A DNA stretch of 64,000 nt from Neolewinella aurantiaca (GCF_008014675.1 NZ_VOXD01000025.1:1-64000); one strand, 5' to 3'. Shown: positions 1-8,463, counted from the first letter of the stretch. Program-made: numbers and translations. The notes: generated by a model not told the origin, from the sequence alone.

Positions 1-767
1 GGTTGCGTAACAGACATGCTAGACAAGATGTATGACGAGATATGACGCCGTTACGCTCCTGCAAAGACTGGCCGCACGGAAGTAAAGTCATCTCTTTAGC
101 TATAAACCGTAGCGGACCATTGTAACTCGTAATTTGCACAGCAATTCCTACACAAAAAGACTCCTCACAGAAACAGAGGTAAAGAAAGCGATCAAACAGG
201 GTTTACACGGCGAAAACAACTCCCTGTCAAATAACCCAAATAATGGTGACCAGACGCCACAAAAATACCATATTCCTCAACTAAAGGCGTATCAACTCCC
301 AATTAGCGCAATAATTATTCGCTTGTTGCAGCAGAGAAGTCATAACTCCTTGACAGCCTAATCTGGCGATCTGACCGGCAAGGAGCCCGCAGGAGACTTT
401 GCTGATCATAAACAGCAATCACTTAATAGTAGGGTGTTCCCCCTGGTAGACTAGCCTAACGCTTTCTGCACGGTTCTGCTCACTCCGTTCGTAACCTCAT
501 GTCCGGCCCCTTTTGCTGCGCAGTACTTCGTGCTCGCTGCGCGGCTCCCTTCGGAGGTCTGTGGGAGAGGGGAGCAAAACAAGTAAAACGAGGCAGAAAA
601 AAGCAGTCTGATGTGTTTACTCCAGCTAAGTCTATCCGTGAACTAAACCGAGCCGCCAGATATGGGTTATAAAGCAGGAGAGTGAGCTTGCTCTCTGGAT
701 TCTCCGTCGCGCAACCTATATTTAACGGGTAACGCAATCTAAATCAGCGAAAATTCGCTAAATCAGC
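1..767. other. Long non-coding stretch upstream of pdhA
   Basis: No convincing gene is seen on either strand. The open frames here are short, lack an ATG start (the one at 134 would need TTG) or have low-complexity composition. I found no tRNA-like fold. The part near 510-560 carries the word GCTGCGC twice as a direct repeat. The last 60 bases should hold the pdhA promoter, with an AT-rich TATATTTA at about 715-722, but no clear -33 partner was found. Confidence 0.5.
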
Positions 768-1826
768 ATGGCAACAGTAACAAAGAAAACGACAACGCGG
801 GCGAAGAAAACCACGACCGCCAAAAAGAACGGAACGGCTAAAGGCCTGAAATACAGCGCAGAGCAGTACATAGAGTGGTACACACTCATGTTGCGTATCC
901 GTAGATTTGAAGAACGTGCACTGATGGCCTACGGCCAGCAAAAGATTCGCGGTTTCTGCCACGTGTACATCGGTCAGGAGGCCGTTGCTGCCGGAATGGA
1001 GAGTGCAATCACAAAAGATGACGGCATTGTGACGGCTTATCGTCAGCACGGAACGGCCATCGGTCGTGGTGTGTCGATGGACCAGGCAATGGCTGAGCTT
1101 TACGGCAAAGAAACCGGCATCGTAAAAGGTAAAGGTGGCTCCATGCACTTCTTCAGCAAAGAGAACAAATACTTTGGCGGCAACGGCATCGTAGGTGCTC
1201 AGATTCCGATCGGAACGGGCATTGCAATGGCTGAAAGCTACAAAGGAACCAAGAACCTGTGTGTAACAATGTTTGGCGATGGCGCCAGCCGCCAGGGCGC
1301 ACTCTGGGAAAGCTGGAATATGGCCATGACCTGGAAGATCCCGGTCCTCTACGTTTGTGAGAACAACGGCTATGCAATGGGAACTTCAGTAGAACGGACC
1401 AGTAACGTAACCGACCTCAGCCAGCTGGGTGCCAGCTTCAGCATGCCAAGTAAGAGCGTTGACGGTATGGACCCCGCCGCCGTTCACGAAGCCTTCACCG
1501 AAGCCGCTGAACATATTCGCGCAGGCAAAGGACCGTATTACCTGGAAGTGAAAACTTACCGTTACAAAGGTCACTCCGTTTCTGACCCGGCCAAGTACCG
1601 CGAAAAGAGCGAACTTCAGGAATATCAGGAGCGTGACCCCATCAAGGTAACCGAAAAACTAATCCTTGAGAACGGCCTTGCTACCGAAGCCGAAATCAAG
1701 AAGATCAAAGACGACGTGAAGGCCGAGGTTGCGCAAGCAGCCAAGTTTGCCGAAGAGAGCGACTTCCCTTCTGCCGACACGCTCTACACCGACAACTACT
1801 CCGAGCCTTACCCCTTCCTTACCTAA
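768..1826 (+). CDS. pdhA: Pyruvate dehydrogenase E1 component, alpha subunit
   Basis: This is the thiamine-diphosphate-dependent E1 alpha subunit that decarboxylates pyruvate in the cytoplasmic pyruvate dehydrogenase complex and passes the acetyl group to lipoyl-E2. The 352-residue protein has the TPP motif beginning GDG at residues 170-172 and ending NN at 199-200, an early RIRRFEE segment at about 44-50, and the family's phosphorylation-loop-like YRYKGHS segment near residue 265. The first 25 residues are an unusual Ala/Thr/Lys-rich tail (repeated TTT and AKK) ahead of the conserved core. Neither an E1 beta nor an E2 gene follows, so the rest of the complex must be encoded elsewhere. A 15-bp hairpin lies about 100 bases after the stop. 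The identification is secure. Confidence 0.95.
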   Translation: MATVTKKTTTRAKKTTTAKKNGTAKGLKYSAEQYIEWYTLMLRIRRFEERALMAYGQQKIRGFCHVYIGQEAVAAGMESAITKDDGIVTAYRQHGTAIGRGVSMDQAMAELYGKETGIVKGKGGSMHFFSKENKYFGGNGIVGAQIPIGTGIAMAESYKGTKNLCVTMFGDGASRQGALWESWNMAMTWKIPVLYVCENNGYAMGTSVERTSNVTDLSQLGASFSMPSKSVDGMDPAAVHEAFTEAAEHIRAGKGPYYLEVKTYRYKGHSVSDPAKYREKSELQEYQERDPIKVTEKLILENGLATEAEIKKIKDDVKAEVAQAAKFAEESDFPSADTLYTDNYSEPYPFLT

Positions 1827-1927
1827 TAAGGTGAATGGCGGTAGAAACAACAGCGCAGGAACGAGGTGTTCCGGATTCTTTCTTTCTGCTTCCGCCATTT
1901 ATTAAAGGCCCGTTTAAAAGCTTCACG

Positions 1928-1961
1928 ATCGCCCTCTTTCCGTCTTCGGGAAGGGGGCGAT
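1928..1961 (+). terminator. Hairpin downstream of pdhA
   Basis: A 15-bp stem (1928-1942 pairing with 1947-1961, two or three G:T pairs, TCTT loop) lies after pdhA. No clean T-tract follows, so it may be an imperfect terminator or an mRNA-stabilising hairpin. Confidence 0.5.
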
Positions 1962-2035
1962 GTGGTAAGAGCCTCTTTATTCGGCTGAAATCAGAAGGTT
2001 TTTCAACGGGATAAACAGAATACCCCGACATTACT

Positions 2036-2043
2036 TATCTTTG
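2036..2043 (+). promoter_or_regulatory. TAnnTTTG-type -7 box upstream of the TPR gene
   Basis: TATCTTTG matches the Bacteroidota sigma-ABfr -7 consensus TAnnTTTG and lies 52 bases before the ATG at 2095. A T-rich stretch at 1999-2003 is somewhat too far upstream to be a canonical -33 box. Confidence 0.45.
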
Positions 2044-2094
2044 CGCTCGCTTATCGGAGGCCCGTTGAACCGGGCCTTTCTAAATTAAGAGAAA

Positions 2095-2850
2095 ATGGCA
2101 AAGAAAAATAACATCGGCCGCCGCCCTCAGGGCACGCCAAGTACCGGTCGCCCCCGCGGCACGTCCGCTCCTGTTCTTGAGGGTGATGAAACCCTAGTAG
2201 ACCTCGTTGAAGTCCGTGACCAGGGCCTCGATTTTTTTGAACGTAATCGTAACATCATCGTCTTCGGAGCCATCGCCATCGCCCTGCTTGTTGCCGGGTA
2301 CTTCGTCTATAAGACTTTCGTACAGATCCCTGCTGAGAAAACAGCTATGGCTGAAATGCAACAGGCTCAGATTCAGTTCGAGCGTGACAGTTTCAACCTC
2401 GCCCTCGTAAACCCAGGCCAGGGAGGTCTCGGTTTCGTAGACATCGTTGATCAGTACGGCAGCACCAAGGCCGGAAACCTGGCCAACTACTACGCCGCAG
2501 TTTCTTACCTCAACGTAGGTAAGTACGAAGCAGCGCTCGACTACGCTAAGTCTTTCGATGCCTCCGGCACCCTGCTCCCCGCAATGAAGTACGGTGTAAT
2601 CGGAGATGCTGAAAGCGAACTCGGCAACATGGATGCTGCCATCAGCAGCTACCGCAGCGCAGTAGACGCCGCAGGAGACAACTTCGTTACTGCCGGTTAC
2701 TACCTCAACAAACTTGGACTGCTGCTTCGCAATCAGGGCAAAACCACCGAAGCGCTCGAAGCTTTCAAGCGTCTCAAAACCGACTACGGCCAGAGTCCGG
2801 AAGCGGCACAAGCCGACAAGTACATTTCCATGCTGGAAATGGCAAACTAA
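2095..2850 (+). CDS. Membrane-anchored TPR protein, YfgM-like
   Basis: The 251-residue protein has a basic, Pro/Arg-rich cytosolic head, one membrane segment at about residues 54-72, and an extracytoplasmic C-terminal half made of tetratricopeptide helices (repeated KYEAAL, NMDAAI and KTTEAL hallmarks). Size and order resemble YfgM of E. coli, an ancillary SecYEG partner, and the many Bacteroidota proteins annotated only as tetratricopeptide-repeat proteins. A role in envelope protein folding or complex assembly is inference. A very strong terminator follows the stop, so it is probably transcribed alone. The start is well supported by a TAnnTTTG box 52 bases upstream. Confidence 0.75.
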   Translation: MAKKNNIGRRPQGTPSTGRPRGTSAPVLEGDETLVDLVEVRDQGLDFFERNRNIIVFGAIAIALLVAGYFVYKTFVQIPAEKTAMAEMQQAQIQFERDSFNLALVNPGQGGLGFVDIVDQYGSTKAGNLANYYAAVSYLNVGKYEAALDYAKSFDASGTLLPAMKYGVIGDAESELGNMDAAISSYRSAVDAAGDNFVTAGYYLNKLGLLLRNQGKTTEALEAFKRLKTDYGQSPEAAQADKYISMLEMAN

Positions 2851-2895
2851 ACAATCAGCCCTGGCCCGATCCAGCGCCCGACTACCTGATTTCAG

Positions 2896-2938
2896 AAAAA
2901 GCCCGCTGCACGATTCCTTATCGTGCAGCGGGCTTTTT
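2896..2938 (+). terminator. Strong Rho-independent terminator
   Basis: A perfect 19-bp stem (2896-2914 with 2920-2938) has a 5-base loop and flanking A and T runs. It ends transcription of the TPR gene and could act on both strands. Confidence 0.9.
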
Positions 2939-3029
2939 CGTTTTATGCAAACCAAATCCGTATCCTGCTGTTGCTTTTCCTGAATCCTGCCGTGTGTCTG
3001 TTCCACGGCTAAACCTGATCTCCAAAAGT

Positions 3030-4574
3030 ATGAGCGCTTCTCCTGTCGGTATCGACGACCTGTCCGTTTACGTCCCCCAACTTTACTTCCCGATTGAAGA
3101 CCTCGCTGCGGCGAGGAACCTCAGCTACCCCAAACTCAGCAAAGGACTCGGGCTGCAGCAAATGGCCATCGCGGACGCCCGTGAAGACGCCGCCACCATG
3201 GCCGCCAATGCGGTGCTCGACCTGATGCACAAAAACGATCTGGACCCCAACGACATCGGTCGCCTCTACCTCGGCACCGAATCGGCACTCGACGGAGCCA
3301 AACCAACCGCTACTTACGTACTGGAGATGCTACAGGACCACTTCAGCGACAGCCACGGCGGCAACTGCTTCCTTAACTGCGACGTAGTAGACCTCACTTT
3401 TGCCTGTATTGGCGCCGTTGATGCACTTCAGAACTCTCTGGAATGGGCAGCGGCTAAAGACGGCCGCATCGGCATTGTAGTAGCAAGCGACGAGGCCAAA
3501 TACGAAATGAACAGCCCGGGCGAATACACTCAGGGGGCAGGTGCCGTTGCGATGATCGTGAAACAAAACCCGCGCCTACTTGCCATCGATCCCGATTTCG
3601 GCGTGGCAACCCGGCCCGCCCACGATTTCTTCAAGCCTAACCGCAAAGTCACCAAGCGCGAAATCATAAATGAGGTCCTCAACCTTCTGCCCGACACTTC
3701 TGCGGAAGACTTCGACGTTGACGGGCTTATCGGCAAGCTGTCCGAAGGCCTCGACTGCAACGGCGTGCTGGACTGCAACGAGAACGACCTCTATCTGCAC
3801 AAGGTCACTCCCGTATTCGATGGTCCGTACAGCAACGAAGCCTACCAGGCCCGCATCCGCGAGGCGTTGCAGGATTACCGCCGCCGCTCGGGTAAAAAAG
3901 AAGGTGAGCTCCTGACCGATTTCAGCCACCTGGTCTTTCACCTCCCTTACGCCTTCCAGGCGCGGCGGATGTTCTCAGAAATTTTCATGGAAGAACTCAA
4001 GGCCAACGGAGGATGGGTTGACTTCATCCTGAAAAACGAACTGGAAGTACCCTGCGCCGATGATTACTCGGAACGGGAAGAGTACCTGACCAAGTGCACC
4101 GATTTCCTTCGCCTGGTCACCAAATCCGAAGATTACAAAGCTTTCGTGAACGAACGCATCGCTCCGGGGGAGTGGGCAAGCTCGCGCGTGGGCAACCTCT
4201 ACGCAGGTAGCGTTTTCCTGAGCCTGATGAGCACTTTAGAGGCGCTGACGCAGGATGCAAAGAACGTTGAAGGGCAAAGCATCTGTGTCTTCGCCTATGG
4301 CAGCGGTTCTAAGTCCAAAGTTTTTGGAGCAACCCTGCAAGCCGGATGGAAAGAAGTCGCTCAACAGTTTGACCTCGAACTCCGCCTCGACCAACGCCAG
4401 GCCATTGATTACGCCGCTTACGAACAACTCCACCGTAGCTCGCTGAAAGATAACATTGCCCATTCCGACGGCGGGAGCTTCTTCCTCGCTGATGTCCACG
4501 ACGAACGGGACGAAACCGAAGGCGTACGCCACTACGGTTACGCTTCGGCCCTCGCGGGAACCTTCACGGCGTAG
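3030..4574 (+). CDS. Hydroxymethylglutaryl-CoA synthase family protein
   Basis: This enzyme condenses acetyl-CoA and acetoacetyl-CoA to HMG-CoA, the entry step of the mevalonate route to isoprenoids. It belongs to the thiolase-fold family. In the 514-residue protein the catalytic Cys is probably C126 (in TFACIGAVDAL) and the general base E84 (in GTES); a GSG loop lies near the C-terminus. I start it at the ATG at 3030. A GTG at 2994 is in frame but would add a poorly conserved leader just behind the upstream terminator. It is longer than bacterial HmgS (about 390 residues), with inserts in the middle, so a related acyl-condensing role is possible. No other mevalonate gene is nearby. Confidence 0.8.
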   Translation: MSASPVGIDDLSVYVPQLYFPIEDLAAARNLSYPKLSKGLGLQQMAIADAREDAATMAANAVLDLMHKNDLDPNDIGRLYLGTESALDGAKPTATYVLEMLQDHFSDSHGGNCFLNCDVVDLTFACIGAVDALQNSLEWAAAKDGRIGIVVASDEAKYEMNSPGEYTQGAGAVAMIVKQNPRLLAIDPDFGVATRPAHDFFKPNRKVTKREIINEVLNLLPDTSAEDFDVDGLIGKLSEGLDCNGVLDCNENDLYLHKVTPVFDGPYSNEAYQARIREALQDYRRRSGKKEGELLTDFSHLVFHLPYAFQARRMFSEIFMEELKANGGWVDFILKNELEVPCADDYSEREEYLTKCTDFLRLVTKSEDYKAFVNERIAPGEWASSRVGNLYAGSVFLSLMSTLEALTQDAKNVEGQSICVFAYGSGSKSKVFGATLQAGWKEVAQQFDLELRLDQRQAIDYAAYEQLHRSSLKDNIAHSDGGSFFLADVHDERDETEGVRHYGYASALAGTFTA

Positions 4575-4585
4575 AGACAAAGAAA

Positions 4586-4610
4586 AAGCCGGGGCCATTG
4601 GCCCCGGCTT
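4586..4610 (+). terminator. Terminator after HMG-CoA synthase
   Basis: A perfect 12-bp GC-rich stem (4586-4597 with 4599-4610) begins 11 bases after the stop and is followed by an AT-rich tail. Confidence 0.75.
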
Positions 4611-4868
4611 CTAATTAATAAGGTTGCAAAAAACGGGAAAATACTCAGTAAGGCTCAGGTGGGTATTCAAGGGATTATAGTGTCTAAATAAAGGGTTTTA
4701 GGTGTAAATCATCGGATGACATTCTCTCTGTTTCCGATAGTACAAATATAATACCACTGAAACATTCACACAACTATATGCGTACATTTAATCACAAATA
4801 GCACAAACTAACTTTTTTGATTATAAAAATCAATCTTTTTCTTCTCCTTGCTCCTCCAACAGCACCCT

Positions 4869-4886
4869 GCACCCGCGTCTGCGCCC
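4869..4886 (+). repeat. Dispersed 18-base motif, copy 1
   Basis: GCACCCGCGTCTGCGCCC is an exact match to GCACCYGCG-NNN-SCGCCC. It is intergenic, 190 bases upstream of the start at 5059. Confidence 0.75.
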
Positions 4887-4907
4887 GCCATCACACGCTG
4901 GCCAGTG

Positions 4908-4980
4908 TATACTCCCCTCAGCTACAGCAGATGATTTTTGACGCGCCATCTTTTCACCTCATGTGACCGAGGGGAGTATA
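4908..4980. repeat. Perfect 12-bp inverted repeat
   Basis: TATACTCCCCTC at 4908-4919 is repeated inverted at 4969-4980, separated by 49 bases. It could be a long-loop hairpin or two operator half-sites in front of the small membrane protein gene. Confidence 0.6.
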
Positions 4981-5058
4981 GATAAAGCCGGTTTATCTCC
5001 GCAGAATGAAAACATGGACCTGAAAATGAGGTTACTTGCAGAGAGAAAATATCTAACT

Positions 5059-5220
5059 ATGACAGACGCGCCAAAAGACAAAAAGACATCCAAAATGATG
5101 ACCCTTTTCTACATCATTCTCGGAATCATTTTGCTGACCGTGTTTCTGGAAATGACCGGCATTGCCGACGTTGCCGGCAAACGAGAGCAGCAGGAAATTA
5201 TTGACCGGCCGCACCAGTAG
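5059..5220 (+). CDS. Small single-pass membrane protein, unknown function
   Basis: The 53-residue product has a short Lys-rich N-terminus (about residues 1-13), one hydrophobic segment at about 14-33 rich in I, L and F, and a charged tail ending near EIIDRPHQ. The frame stays open upstream to 4963, but that extension would run through an inverted-repeat arm and has no membrane-protein character, so I prefer the ATG at 5059, which follows GAGAGAA. I recognise no family. The start is uncertain. Confidence 0.5.
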   Translation: MTDAPKDKKTSKMMTLFYIILGIILLTVFLEMTGIADVAGKREQQEIIDRPHQ

Positions 5221-5261
5221 GATTGTAAACTACGACTTTTACTTTCGTCACGTCGGCCTCT

Positions 5262-5621
5262 TTAGCCCACATCTTCCATGATAAAGATGGCGTTGTTGTT
5301 TAAGTCGTAAAAGCCGAATTCGTTGGTTCCCCAATCGGTCCTCATCCGGAGTTTATCCTGGCCGATGGTTCCCCGCAACACGAATTCCTCGAAGAGAGGT
5401 AAAATGCCCTGAACCTGAATGCGCATTACGCCGGCCATTACGGGATCGTCTTCTGTGCCGTGGTGAAGTTGCAGGTGAAACTCCATGTTTTCCCGCTGCA
5501 TGATGGCGTAACCTTTCTGATCGGCTACGTTTTGAAAACCGGTCTTCTCTTCATACCAGGCAACATCCCGGGCCAGGTCTGAAGAAGCAAGCACAGGAAT
5601 AGTATTCAGGAATTTAATCAT
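5262..5621 (-). CDS. Glyoxalase/bleomycin-resistance (VOC) family protein
   Basis: The 119-residue single-domain protein has the vicinal-oxygen-chelate pattern: an opening FLNTIPVLASSDLARDVAWYEE strand-helix with WY, a central MEFHLQL strand with a candidate metal ligand, and a closing GTNEFGFYDLNNNAIFI segment. Proteins of this size act as dimers that bind a metal or a hydrophobic drug. The close similarity to bleomycin-binding layouts (aromatic WYEE, EFGFYDLNNN) suggests that subgroup, but substrate cannot be read from sequence. It is convergent with the small membrane protein upstream in the window and stands alone. Confidence 0.8.
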   Translation of the reverse strand: MIKFLNTIPVLASSDLARDVAWYEEKTGFQNVADQKGYAIMQRENMEFHLQLHHGTEDDPVMAGVMRIQVQGILPLFEEFVLRGTIGQDKLRMRTDWGTNEFGFYDLNNNAIFIMEDVG

Positions 5622-5780
5622 AGCATGTTTTCAGGATAAAACACCTCCCCTGGTACGCGATCGTAGTAGCTCTGGATGGCAGTGGCAACCCGGCAAAAAC
5701 GTCCTAAGCGGAACGTGTACGTACGGGCCCGGCTCCAACGGATACCAGACCAACGAACGAGCACTGAAGCGGTATTTCCT

Positions 5781-7418
5781 CTAAGGTTTCAGCAGTTTTG
5801 CGTACCGGGCCGGATCGTTGAGTACCGCAATTGCTTCCTGAACTTCTTTGTCGTTCCGTAAGCCCATCTGGACCTCACCACGCTGGTAGTAATAACGGCC
5901 GGCGATTTCCTTTTCGATGATGTTGATGATTTCGGCCTTATAGCTCTGGATGGCCTCGAGTTGTTCTTTATCTACCTGGGCTTGAATTGCTTTGAGCTGA
6001 GCACTAATATCGTAGCCTTCTTCTTTGGTTGCTTCGAGGGCTTTCTCCAGCGCTTTTTCGGCTTTAGAGGTGTACTCGTAGTCTCCCTTTTGCAGAAAGC
6101 CGACGAACTTGTCCCAATCCGTGAAGCGGAAGTCAGCAACGGAGTCGATGGTTGGATGGCTGGTAACCCACTCGTTTACGAAGTCGAAAATGACGTGTTC
6201 TTCGAGCAGGCCTTTGGTGATTGCCGTTCCACCGAGAACGGGAAGTTCGATATCCGGGGCAACACCTCCTCCGTCGAGTACTTCGCGGCCGGCACGGGTC
6301 TTGAATACGGCGCGTTCGCTGTCGGGGATATCGAACGGCTTACCGTCGCGGTATTCGAGTGCCTGAATACAGCGCAGGCTGGGAATGTAGTATTTGGCCG
6401 TGGTGATCTTAACCCGGCTGCCGTAACCGGTTTCCATGATATTCTGGACCAATCCTTTGCCGTAACTCCGCTGGCCGATGAGCACCCCACGGTCGAGATC
6501 TTGCAGTGAACCGCTAACGATCTCGGAGGCTGAAGCAGACTTATTGTTGATGAGTACGGCTACGGGCAGTTCCAGGTCCAGGGGATTGCCCTTGGTTTTG
6601 TAGCTACGGTCCCATTCGCGCACCTTGCCCTTGGTGGTTACGATCAGTTCGTCCTTCGGGACGAAGATGTTGACGATGTCCACCGCTTCGTTGAGGAGTC
6701 CACCGCCGTTGTTTCTCAGGTCGAGTACCACCCCTTTCAATTCTGGGTTTTCGGCGCGCAGCTTGCTAACTGCGTCGCGGACATTCTTCCCGGCCTGTTG
6801 GGTGAAGGTCGTCAGCGCAACGTAGCCTACGTTGTTGGCCAGCATTCCGGAATACGGGACATTAGGGATGGAGACGTCTCCACGGAGCAGTTCCAGTTTT
6901 TTCTGCCCTACGCCCGGGCGCTCTACCGTCAGCTTCATGGTAGTGCCGGGGAACCCGCGCATTATTTCTTCGAGTTGTTCGCGGTTGTAGCCCGCAGTTT
7001 CGCGGCCGTCGATTTCCAGCAGGCGGTCTCCTGTTTTCAGGCCTGCCTCATCGGCAGGCTGGTCTTTAAACAAGACCATAATGGTGGGTAGCCCATCGAT
7101 GTACTCAATGTCGGCACCAATACCCTGGTACTTTCCGCTTTGCCGCAGACGTGCAAGTTCCACGTCGGTTTCACTGATGTAGTTGGTGTAGGGATCGAGC
7201 GAGCTCACCATCGCTTCGATGCCGGTACGCATCAGTTTATTCGGTTCGATGTCGTCTACGTAGTAAGTATTGACTTCTTTATAAACGTTGGTATAGACCT
7301 CGATGGCCTTCATTATTTCAAAAAACTTATCGTTTACCGGACTCACCGTAGCGGCAGTAAAAACCATAAAAGCAAGGCCACCAAGTAGGCCGGAAAAAAT
7401 CTTTTTGCGCGTAGACAT
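5781..7418 (-). CDS. S41-family carboxy-terminal processing protease
   Basis: The 545-residue CtpA/Prc-type periplasmic serine protease has an N-terminal signal or anchor segment (about residues 6-24), a PDZ domain (about 90-168) beginning near YQGIGADIEY, and the S41 catalytic core with LDLRNNGGG at 233-241. The likely Ser-Lys dyad is S296 (in NKSASASE) and K321 (in SYGKGLVQ). The family trims C-termini of envelope proteins and degrades misfolded ones. About 130 C-terminal residues form a helical, Lys/Glu-rich tail beyond the protease core. The gene stands alone, with a highly structured intergenic region upstream. Confidence 0.93.
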   Translation of the reverse strand: MSTRKKIFSGLLGGLAFMVFTAATVSPVNDKFFEIMKAIEVYTNVYKEVNTYYVDDIEPNKLMRTGIEAMVSSLDPYTNYISETDVELARLRQSGKYQGIGADIEYIDGLPTIMVLFKDQPADEAGLKTGDRLLEIDGRETAGYNREQLEEIMRGFPGTTMKLTVERPGVGQKKLELLRGDVSIPNVPYSGMLANNVGYVALTTFTQQAGKNVRDAVSKLRAENPELKGVVLDLRNNGGGLLNEAVDIVNIFVPKDELIVTTKGKVREWDRSYKTKGNPLDLELPVAVLINNKSASASEIVSGSLQDLDRGVLIGQRSYGKGLVQNIMETGYGSRVKITTAKYYIPSLRCIQALEYRDGKPFDIPDSERAVFKTRAGREVLDGGGVAPDIELPVLGGTAITKGLLEEHVIFDFVNEWVTSHPTIDSVADFRFTDWDKFVGFLQKGDYEYTSKAEKALEKALEATKEEGYDISAQLKAIQAQVDKEQLEAIQSYKAEIINIIEKEIAGRYYYQRGEVQMGLRNDKEVQEAIAVLNDPARYAKLLKP

Positions 7419-7552
7419 GCGGTTTCGTTTAGGGAGGTACTTTATGGTAACGTTTTTAGGCGGAGATAGATTATCAAGGCACCGCCGTGAGGCGGTAAAA
7501 TGGAAGGAGAGGTTAGTACGTGGGTATCACGATACGTCAGGAGTTCCCTCTT

Positions 7553-7669
7553 CCTGCACAAGTCGACATTTGCTCCCAACCCCTACCCCACGGGGGAGGG
7601 TCTGGTGAAAACGCCAGGCGTTTTGAGGGCAAGATTATCCATGACGAGCCATTTGGGGACTTGTGCAGG
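7553..7669. repeat. Long inverted repeat enclosing inner hairpins
   Basis: CCTGCACAAGTC (7553-7564) is perfectly inverted at 7658-7669, and the similarity extends imperfectly about ten bases outward. The enclosed DNA contains the palindrome AAAACGCC-A-GGCGTTTT at 7608-7624 and an imperfect C-run/G-run hairpin at about 7580-7601. Together they could fold into a multibranched RNA or a cruciform. Confidence 0.7.
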
Positions 7670-7696
7670 CAGGGGGACCGAGGAAACGGGACAGGG

Positions 7697-7734
7697 GCAG
7701 GGAGGTCTGTGCATCTCGTGATGCACACCAATAC
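7697..7734 (+). repeat. 38-base hairpin unit, copy 1
   Basis: The unit contains a perfect 8-bp stem TGTGCATC (7708-7715), loop TCGT, GATGCACA (7720-7727). A second copy, one base different, lies 71 bases downstream. Confidence 0.8.
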
Positions 7735-7736
7735 CA

Positions 7737-7760
7737 AGTCCACAAATCGTGGACTCTTTT
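7737..7760 (+). terminator. Hairpin between the two repeat units
   Basis: AGTCCAC (7737-7743) pairs with GTGGACT (7749-7755), followed by CTTTT. It is terminator-like, although no gene ends on the + strand just upstream. Confidence 0.5.
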
Positions 7761-7767
7761 AAAGCCG

Positions 7768-7805
7768 GCAGGGAAGTCTGTGCATCTCGTGATGCACACC
7801 AATAC
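7768..7805 (+). repeat. 38-base hairpin unit, copy 2
   Basis: This is a near-identical duplicate of 7697-7734 (one mismatch), with the same 8-bp stem at 7779-7786 and 7791-7798. Confidence 0.8.
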
Positions 7806-7841
7806 TTCCCACACTCACCTCCTCCTTATCCTCCGGAGCTA

Positions 7842-7849
7842 TACCTTCG
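7842..7849 (+). promoter_or_regulatory. Near-consensus -7 box just before grpB-family gene
   Basis: TACCTTCG differs by one base from TAnnTTTG and ends six bases before the ATG at 7856, so the transcript would have almost no leader. Confidence 0.35.
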
Positions 7850-7855
7850 TTAATC

Positions 7856-8377
7856 ATGCTGCTCCACCCCTACAACCCCACCTGGCCCGATCACTTCCGC
7901 CAAATCGCCGACATCCTGACCGCCGCGGCGGGAGACCATCTGGTGACGATCCACCACATCGGCAGTACCGCCGTGCCCGGCCTGGCCGCAAAACCGATTA
8001 TTGACATCGATATAGAATTCAGCGGAGAAGAGAAGCTACAACTGATTATCGCCGCGTTGGGGCAGGCAGGCTACTACCACAATGGCGATCAGGGCATCCC
8101 GGGTCGGGAAGTTTTCAGGCGCAGAACAGACGTCTCCTTCCACACCGTACTCGACACCATTCCGCACCACCTCTATGCGTGCTCTTCAGACAACGCGGAA
8201 CTGCACCGCCATCTCCGGTTTCGCGACAGTTTACGGTCAGACGAAAAGGCCCGCGCTACCTACGAAAACATAAAACAGGAAATAGCGACCCTGGCCGGTC
8301 AGGAGCGCAAGGCTTATGCCAGGATCAAAGAAGAGCGGGCCAGGGGGTTTATAGAAGCGGTTTTGAAAGAAGGATAA
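7856..8377 (+). CDS. GrpB family (UPF0157) nucleotidyltransferase-like protein
   Basis: The 173-residue protein matches the GrpB/UPF0157 family throughout: an opening LLHPYNPTWPDHF, the signature HHIGSTAVPGLAAKP at about residues 33-47 followed by acidic IIDIDIE, and HHLYACSSDNAELHRHL in the second half. The family has a nucleotidyltransferase-like fold. The GST and DID residues resemble the catalytic GS/DxD of that fold, but its substrate is generally unknown; some members are fused to CoaE. A near-consensus promoter box ends six bases upstream. No operon partner is evident. Confidence 0.9.
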   Translation: MLLHPYNPTWPDHFRQIADILTAAAGDHLVTIHHIGSTAVPGLAAKPIIDIDIEFSGEEKLQLIIAALGQAGYYHNGDQGIPGREVFRRRTDVSFHTVLDTIPHHLYACSSDNAELHRHLRFRDSLRSDEKARATYENIKQEIATLAGQERKAYARIKEERARGFIEAVLKEG

Positions 8378-8455
8378 AACCATAATGATCGGCCCTTTTT
8401 AGGGTTTAGGCCGGATAAAAAGGAAAAACTCAACCCGGAGCCCCCCCGAACACGT

Positions 8456-8463
8456 TACCTTAG
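8456..8463 (+). promoter_or_regulatory. Near-consensus -7 box for rhodanese pair
   Basis: TACCTTAG (two bases from TAnnTTTG) lies 20 bases before the ATG at 8483. Confidence 0.3.

Larger units (their letters stand above)
4611..5058. other. AT-rich non-coding region with an inverted repeat
   Basis: No gene is supported. The region contains an AT-rich core (about 4690-4850), one copy of the dispersed 18-base motif (4869-4886) and a perfect 12-bp inverted repeat (4908-4919 and 4969-4980). It probably holds the promoter of the small membrane protein that follows. Confidence 0.5.
7419..7855. other. Highly structured intergenic region
   Basis: No gene is supported; the short open frames here are by-products of repeats. 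The region contains an outer 12-bp inverted repeat (7553-7564 with 7658-7669), an inner palindrome (7608-7624), a duplicated 38-base hairpin unit (7697-7734 and 7768-7805) and a hairpin between the two copies (7737-7755). See the separate entries. Confidence 0.7.

Noticed and set aside
134-361. 75-residue open frame upstream of pdhA
   Set aside because: It would start at TTG, has no recognisable domain and its composition does not resemble the neighbouring genes.
7303-8004. Several short open frames across 7303-8004
   Set aside because: They run through hairpins and the duplicated 38-base unit and show no domain; better read as structured non-coding DNA.
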